64,000 nt of DNA, taken from the NCBI GenBank assembly GCA_001466705.2, contig LATX02000208.1, positions 372,001-436,000 on the forward strand. Reading direction: 5' to 3'. Both the position numbers and the translations under genes were made by a program. This document shows positions 57,793-64,000 of the stretch, piece after piece. The notes beneath the pieces were generated by a model. It saw nothing but the letters and a program-made list of their open reading frames with translations, was not told where the DNA came from and did no database searches. Position 1 is the first letter of the stretch. Every line of letters starts with the position of its first letter. The DNA comes from Moniliophthora roreri. Its lineage: Eukaryota > Basidiomycota > Agaricomycetes > Agaricales > Marasmiaceae.

Positions 57793-59602
57793 ATGTCTAC
57801 AGATATCGATCGACCTCTGTGTGTACAAAACTTTACATTACTTAGGGACCAGAACGTTCGGCGAGATCTAGGACGCGATGAGCTATCGCATGTATTCGAA
57901 TTTCTGGAAGACTGCCCCAAAACTCTCGCGGCATGCTGCCTTCTGTGCACGAGTCTCCATAAGCCGGCTTCTTCAGTGTTATACTGTCATTTGAGACTGA
58001 AGGTCGGCAGCGGATTCAATCTCGACAGTGCTGTGAGTTCTTTGTCCTTGTCTTGATTGACTCTTCCGATGCGACTTTTGGTTTAGTTCAATTCAGCCTC
58101 CTTGCCTCATAATCGTATCTACGTAAGGCGGATCTCAGTGCACGGTAAGGTCCATTGAATAATGCCGTCGATTCGCTTACTGATTCAGTACCCGACCAGT
58201 CGTGCTGAATGCCGACGGTGAGTTTATACCACCAGACATAGCACAGCTTCAGATGTGTCTGCAAAATTTCGAGAACCTGACCTCAGCGGGTTGCGTTCTT
58301 CGTGGTCTACGCTACGTTCTCGAGCAAGATTATGTTGCTCTTGCCCTTTTGACCACATTCTGCAGTCGTCCGAAGATACGCAATTTGAGCATATGTTTTC
58401 TGCCATTGCAAGTGGGTAAACGTCTGTCAGACATCCTCAAGAGAAGTCTGCACAAACTCTCGGTGACCGGGACGCCAGCGTGGGTCGTGAGCAACTTTTT
58501 CGCGGGTCCACCTCTACCAGAATATGATCTAGAGTTGAAGGTCCTTGATTTGGACGTAGGTCCTATTTTCCCTCTCAATTGACCTTACCCAAGGTAGCCT
58601 CTCACAGGTCAACTCCGATTTGATAGCGAGGCCATTATCACACGACGAGGAATTATTCTTGTTCACTAGCATTGCAGACTCTCTTCATCGCTTCCAGAAA
58701 CTCGAATCGCTCACGTTCCATGGGGGGTTCTATGATTTCACCAATAATCATTTATTTTCTTTACTCTCACAGCTATCTCGGCTTCAAGTTTTGAACCTAT
58801 GTATTCATTTTCCATACCAGGTAAAGATTTTCTACTCCTTCTGATCGTTATATTTGCTCACTTTTGCGTCAGGAAGCCGATTACAACCCGGGATTCCATC
58901 TGACCCGTCCTCGATCGCTTAGAGCTGTCTACCTTGGTTTCAGGCCAATCGGATACGAAAGCCCACTTCCTGCCGGGAACCTCTGCCAATGGATTTCTTG
59001 GATCATTCACGATTCGCCATTGGAAGTGCTTCGCGTGTCGATTGACACTGATCGCCTTCAAGGAGACGCTGGTTGCGAAATTCTCATAGACGAGATAGTT
59101 GAGCGGCATGGCGATACCTTGGAAAAACTCGACCTGCCATCTAGAATGTGTCTTAGAAGGGACGTTTTCAAGAAGTTGTTAAGGGGCTGTCCGTATTTGG
59201 AGTATTTGCACGTTGGTATTGGCGGCCGCGAATGTTTGGTGAGTTAGTTTCATACACTAGCGTATCTCCTGCCTCTGAACACGAACGCTGCAAGGCCACT
59301 TTCATTCGTCAATCGGCTCGTTTGCGGTACCTGCGCACGGTGCATTTCCATTGTCGAGATCTAAACCTTAACATTGGACATCAACGATGGCTGGTATCCT
59401 GCAACGCAGAAGAGATTTTAGAGACTATGAAACATCTCGAGTTGTTTAGTATTAACCAACGTGAATGGAAGGTACGATATACCCCCTCCATTTATAGTCA
59501 ACATCGCACGCTGATTTGAGGATATAGAGAGTGCGAGTTTCCGATGAAAACGGAGAGCCTTCCTATCAGCTGAAGATTGTGCACGATTTCTGGCCTTCGT
59601 GA
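57793..59602 (+). CDS. F-box-like/LRR protein
   Basis: Seven exons: 57793-58032, 58087-58144, 58200-58555, 58608-58820, 58873-59238, 59295-59471 and 59528-59602, giving 494 aa with all phases matching. The N-terminus has an F-box-like motif (ELSHVFEFLEDCPKTLAACCLLCTSL) and RPLCVQNFTLL before it. The remainder is leucine-rich with repeat-like segments (KLESLTFHGGF, LSRLQVLNLCIHF, TLEKLDLPSR, CPYLEYLHVG). It is probably a substrate receptor of SCF ubiquitin ligases. For exon 3 the acceptor at 58200 is used because the nearer AG leads to a stop. It is not closely related to the F-box genes of the two cassettes. Confidence 0.8.
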
Positions 59603-60101
59603 AAGTGTACGGGTGGACGAGTTTTATGTTTCAACTTTCTCCGTATTCAACATGGCTAGGATTTTACTATCGGGATTGTATTTGTATTTTAGATGTACAA
59701 TTACACAGACTATTCTCGCCGTCATCGAGAGATTGTATCTCCTTGTTTACAGAACGATTCTCTCTTTGATCAGGCTCCATCTGCATGCGAAAGTGAGCTA
59801 CACAACCGAGGTACAAGGTGGAAGGAGGATCAGTATCGGTACCGGAACAGATGGGATAGGGATGTAAGCCGAGAGATCACTGCCGAGAGCTGTACTAAAA
59901 TGTGCAGGTAAACATATACATTCCATTGAAGACGACTAGGAAAGATACATGTAATGATGTTGCATTTTAATCGTAGATTGTCTAAAGATAAATTTATCAG
60001 GCAGAGCCGGTAATACAGGAGAGAAATTTTGGGTCATTGAGGTTTCTATATTGGAACAAACAAGAAGTGAATTAAGCAAGAAACACCAGCGACGACATCA
60101 A
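59603..60101. other. Convergent intergenic region
   Basis: About 500 bp with 3' ends of two F-box-like genes; nothing else recognised. Confidence 0.5.
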
Positions 60102-61723
60102 TTACGACTGGATGTTTGCCTCTGGCTCGCGCTGAATAGCTTGCGAATCTTTCATGTCAGTATCTTTAGCCGCAGCCCATTCGTTCTGCAAGCTTCTAAG
60201 AGCATCTAGTATATCTGAAGGTAAACGGGAGACAGCCAGTTCTGAAGAAGTGAGGTCAATTAGCTCGGCCTTTCGAGACGGTGGGATACTCTGAAACGTT
60301 ATCGTAATTAGTACGTCTAGACATCGTGAGGCTTGATACAAGCTGTACTCACACTGAACGCTCGACAAGGGAAGATTTCTTGGTTGTGCAAGAGCGGGAC
60401 AATACTTGAAAGTACTGTGCGTATCTGATAGGAACATATGATCAGAACCGCCAGAGAGTCACAATAGCAAAATGACTCACACCGGCGAACGCTAAGGGGC
60501 CCCCTCTGAGATAGCCAATCAGATGATCCATGATCTCTACAGAGCACGTTGCATCGTCTGTAATTCCTGGCGGAATTCTGTAGCAGTCGCGTATGACGAG
60601 TCCATTGCGCCTCAAATTCTGCATCTGCTGTATTTGATCCGCATCAGGCCACATGTGCTTCGGAACATACGCTTCAACTTCCAGGCTCCGCAGTGCCGGC
60701 CAGCATGTCATCACACGAAATATCGCAGTTAGCGGAGGCGGTATGCCCGCAGCTGACTTTGTGCATGGTGTACAACGTACGATCAGATGCTCGAGCTTGG
60801 GGAGCCTTCCCGATTGAGCAATATTATCGATAATGTGATCGAGAATGTCTCCTTCAAGAACCAACTCGGTAGCATCTGGCGCGACAGCTAGTGCTTTCCT
60901 GATAGCGGCGGGGTCGCCGCAGATGTTATCAAAGTGTATTGCCTTGAGTTTACACTCGGAACGCCTGATCAACTCCAGAGTGGGTTCGAAGAATGTTGCT
61001 TGTCCAGCTACAACTTCAAAGAGTTCGAGACGCTCCAGATTTGGCACCATTAGGTATCTGATGACACTGAGGAGGCCATCAAGCTCCGCTGAAATGCGTA
61101 ACTTCCGGAGGCTGTTGACTTTGACATGGTCCCAACCACTGATCGGCATATAGCTGTACTTGGCAGTAGCCCAATGGGTCAGCGTAAGGCTCTCAACCCT
61201 GACACAGCGTGAAAGGAGATGTAAAGCATGTGATGGATGGAAGTGTGACAAATCGAGGGAGCTGATTTGATCCCAAGGTACAATGGGTTTAACAATTCTA
61301 GGTCCTTGGCCGTTGAGTATGAACTCGTAGACGCTTTCAAAGATCCAATGCGCGTAATGGTCCCCATCGGGTTTCGGGAGGTCGCGTAGCTTTATGGAAA
61401 GTGGCTGTTTGCGTGCTCGTCGGAATATTTCTTCAAGAGTATCGGCGAGTTGCTCCCAATGGACTGGATCGGACATTTTCGTCCTATCCAAAGTTATGGA
61501 GGTCCAAAGCTCTGGCGCATTACGAGCTAAATTGAGCCAACGGCTAATAATCAATAGGTTTTCAGCTCATATCGTATGTAAATGTGAGAATTGTGGCTCA
61601 CCTGGAGACTTGCCCAATATTCCATGCCATCATTGGTTGTATCTCATCGGTCCCTTGGGGGGAGTTTGCAAGAGAGAATATTGTGAGCATAATCTCGGGT
61701 GGAAGTCGGTCGATAGCGGCCAT
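60102..61723 (-). CDS. F-box protein
   Basis: Four exons, 61723-61602, 61543-60481, 60424-60353 and 60290-60102, encode 481 aa. The F-box spans the first intron: AAIDRLPPEIMLTIFSLA in exon 1 and RWLNLARNAPELWTSI in exon 2. The body has leucine-rich segments (LERLELFEVV, LPKLEHLIVRC, LRSLEVEAYVP). The C-terminus (RTVLSSIVPLLHNQEIFPC, then a helical DILDALRSLQNEW) is common to a basidiomycete F-box subfamily. It is a likely SCF adaptor of unknown target. A degraded copy of its C-terminal half lies upstream at 62.3-62.7 kb. The ATG at 61723 is the only good start near the F-box. Confidence 0.83.
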
Positions 61724-61820
61724 TGTTTCTGAGGTCTGAGGCTCGATTGGAAGGAAGTCTTTGAGAGATGGCGATAGTCAAACAGCAACGAGTAGTACGC
61801 TCACGTGAGTTCGGTGCCTC

Positions 61821-61848
61821 ATGAACAATGAACAATGAACAATGAACT
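61821..61848. repeat. Short tandem repeat ATGAACA, four copies
   Basis: Three perfect ATGAACA units followed by ATGAACT, in the presumed 5' flank of the F-box gene. Confidence 0.7.
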
Positions 61849-62289
61849 ACAAATGCTTTAACGTATCTAGATCCATGTGTCAAGTAAGCTACTACAGAAG
61901 TTTGAAAGATTCTCCACGTAGGGAGACCTAAAGGTTGCCTAGAGGTACATACCTCAGCGAAGGCGAGAAGACGACGACGACGACAATTACTGAACGGTGG
62001 GCAGCATCATAAAGCGTCGACTGAATTCCCAATTCTGTCAATATCACCATTGAGTTCACTTCAGCGCTATTATTCGGCTCGGTCCATACCTACAACACGC
62101 TGTTCATGGGACCTGAGACTTAAGGAGGCAAGCCGGCGCACTGTTTGGAAGGGCGTCATGGGTGTCTTCAGTCGGGTATCCGGTTCTGTGTATAGGATCG
62201 TCTGTTGGTGCTGCAGCGGGCTGCCGTAGGTGGAATATACAGTATGTCGCGGAATGTATCCACAGCAGATGATGCGCTCGCCTTTGAAT

Positions 62290-62720
62290 GCTTGCGGGCA
62301 CGGTTATGTAAAAACGAGTCAATACTGGACAGTATCAACTTTTCCTGGGACCGTACAGGATGAGGATCGCAACAAATTGAGTTACAAAGTCGGTTACTCA
62401 CATGCTCAGCTATAGCTGCTTCAACGGTCGCTTGAAATACAAGCAAAGGTGGCTTGCAATCTCTGCAGTGCACTCCGTCAAACATCCTTGGTGGCTGCTT
62501 GTAACCGTCACGTATGATGATGTCTCAGTCCTCGGACTCAAATGCGCTGGGGTCGTTGTCGGGGCTACATATGCCCTGGAACGTATGCTTCGGCCTCCAA
62601 GCTTTGGAGTACCCGCTAAAACGGTACCGCAAGCAGAATCGAAGCAAGTGGAGACAGAAACCTTAGTGCTGAAGCAGGGAAGCTGGAGTACAGAAGGAGG
62701 TGCAATCGTGCGTCTTCAGA
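62290..62720 (-). pseudogene. F-box protein relic (C-terminal half)
   Basis: On the minus strand, pieces in several frames resemble the neighbouring F-box gene: LQSLEAEAYVP (compare LRSLEVEAYVP), then ILSSIDSFLHN (compare VLSSIVPLLHN). The parts between are full of stops and shifts. There is no F-box. It is a decayed tandem copy. Confidence 0.6.
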
Positions 62721-64000
62721 AGAACTCTGGAAAGCCGGAAAAAATCGGGAGTGCCCTTCACAGCAAGAGCATCTAAGAACCAAAGAAATGAGTCAGTGCA
62801 CCAACGAGAGCGCAAACACGAACCTGAGATCCAGCTTCCTCATTTCTTCTTCGATCCATCCCTCTCCTCTACCGTGCTGCTTCTGTAAGCCCTGGGGTCT
62901 TCGCTGATTCAAAGCTGAGGCAGTGAGGTATCTCGAGCGTAGTTTGTCCTCCTTAACGCAAGCCTCCAAGGTATAGAATCCGCTCTCATGTATACGTGAT
63001 GTGTACGGCAAGGTGAGGCAGTACCTCGACCTGAATTTTAGAGATCGTCGTCAACGTCGTGACGGTTCGAGAACAAGTGGAACTATCTATCAATCTATCC
63101 CGTCGTCGCTGCTCATAAATGATAATGATGGTGACAAGGCAGCCTTGGGGTCTACTCAGGGACTTATTATCATGTTCAGCGCAGCATCGAGTGCAGTTGG
63201 TAACGCAAGGATTTGGGTGTTCTCCCGGTTTCTTGCAACTGAAACTGTGCTGTATGGCTGTCTATGGGCTTGCCCAATCCGTATGCTGTTATCAATACCC
63301 GGTCCGAACACTCAATAATTAAACGTCGATTGTCATCCGCGTTGGCAGCGAAACCTTGACCTTTTCCCATGATGTCCCCTTTCTCCATATCCTTCTGCCT
63401 CAGATTGGGATGCCTCGACAGTGTCAGGTGCAGTTCTTCGTCCCAAATCATCCATACCAGAATTTTGCTAAATTCGTTCAGAGAAATTTATTACAGTACT
63501 CCAGATTTCACCCTCAAACTCTCTGGGAAAGGCTTCTCTGTGCGCTCCCATGAAAAATGCTGCACCATCATTCCGAAGTGATCGAACCGGGTGTTCCTAC
63601 GCTCTGACAAGTGAAATGATTCGGCCCCACCTCTCGAACTACGTGCCGAATACGAAGACAGCACGAGGTTCGCACCCCACAGTGCTTCTTGTCATTTGAA
63701 GGAGCATGAAGGCTGCAGGGACATTGAAGTGCGTATTGCTCTCTCTGGAATCACTGACTGAAACGACAGTATCTTAGCGCGGGATTTCCTGAAGATGTGC
63801 TGCCTATCATACAGCTCGTTCATGCACTAGGGTATATCTCAAACCATCATCGTCATCAGTCAATAACATCGCTTCTCTAATCTGTCAGTATCGCAGTACG
63901 CTTTTTGGGCAGTCATACGGCAATGGAAGGCGCTTAATTCGAAGCAGAATGTTTATCCAAAAGCATCCCTTTGGCTCTAAAGATGTAGAGATATACAGAG
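62721..64000. other. Right end of window, no supported gene
   Basis: About 1.3 kb. Short frames on both strands (for example 63451-63176 minus) show no recognisable family. A gene crossing the right edge cannot be excluded. Confidence 0.4.

Overview
The window is nuclear DNA of a mushroom-forming basidiomycete (Agaricomycetes). The evidence is: genes cut by many 47-70 nt GT-AG introns, large F-box families, two CFEM proteins, a secreted DUF1996-WSC-CBM1 protein, a basidiomycete-type 7TM family, and intron-containing tRNA-Leu genes. No viral or bacterial features, rRNA or CRISPR arrays were seen. All spliced gene models were assembled by eye from splice sites and reading frame, so they are predictions.

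1-10 kb holds six loci of a small secreted four-cysteine protein family (about 77 aa, exon lengths 91/99/44 wherever the gene is complete). They form three head-to-head pairs (A-B, C-D, E-F). Each pair joins an 'MQF' type and an 'MF/LSK' type gene. Locus B is dead and A is cut by the window edge. A PH-domain gene like yeast SLM1 lies between the first two pairs.

9.9-19 kb is a tandem duplication of a unit of about 4.2 kb. It carries a ten-exon 7TM gene and a tRNA-Leu; both 7TM copies are intact. In the first unit the tRNA is a pseudogene. The second unit starts with a stray last exon of secreted gene F and is interrupted by a 578-bp MITE-like element with 17-bp inverted repeats and a 10-bp target duplication.

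19.4-22.5 kb and 43.5-46.9 kb carry the most unusual feature: the same two-gene cassette in opposite orientations. In each, an F-box/LRR gene faces a gene for a membrane-anchored LRR-like protein tail to tail (82 and 51 bp between stops). Both membrane genes have a single-base frameshift at different places, and a truncated relic of the same gene lies at 29.9-30.5 kb.

Between the cassettes are an intact eight-exon gene of a basidiomycete family of unknown function (26.0-28.1 kb), the DUF1996-WSC-CBM1 gene (31.0-33.3 kb), a small CFEM gene (34.9 kb), a decayed AMP-binding ligase (36-38 kb), two inverted tRNA-Leu(AAG) genes, and a CAF16-like ABC ATPase (40.5-41.8 kb).

47.5-64 kb is mostly ordinary: a GPI-type CFEM protein, a heat-shock-factor-type regulator (52.2-54.9 kb), a small coiled-coil protein, two further F-box-like genes and F-box relics. 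The genes do not form one obvious pathway. The left 47 kb is a fast-evolving, duplication-rich accessory region holding a few conserved genes (SLM1-like, CAF16-like); the right end is more conserved.
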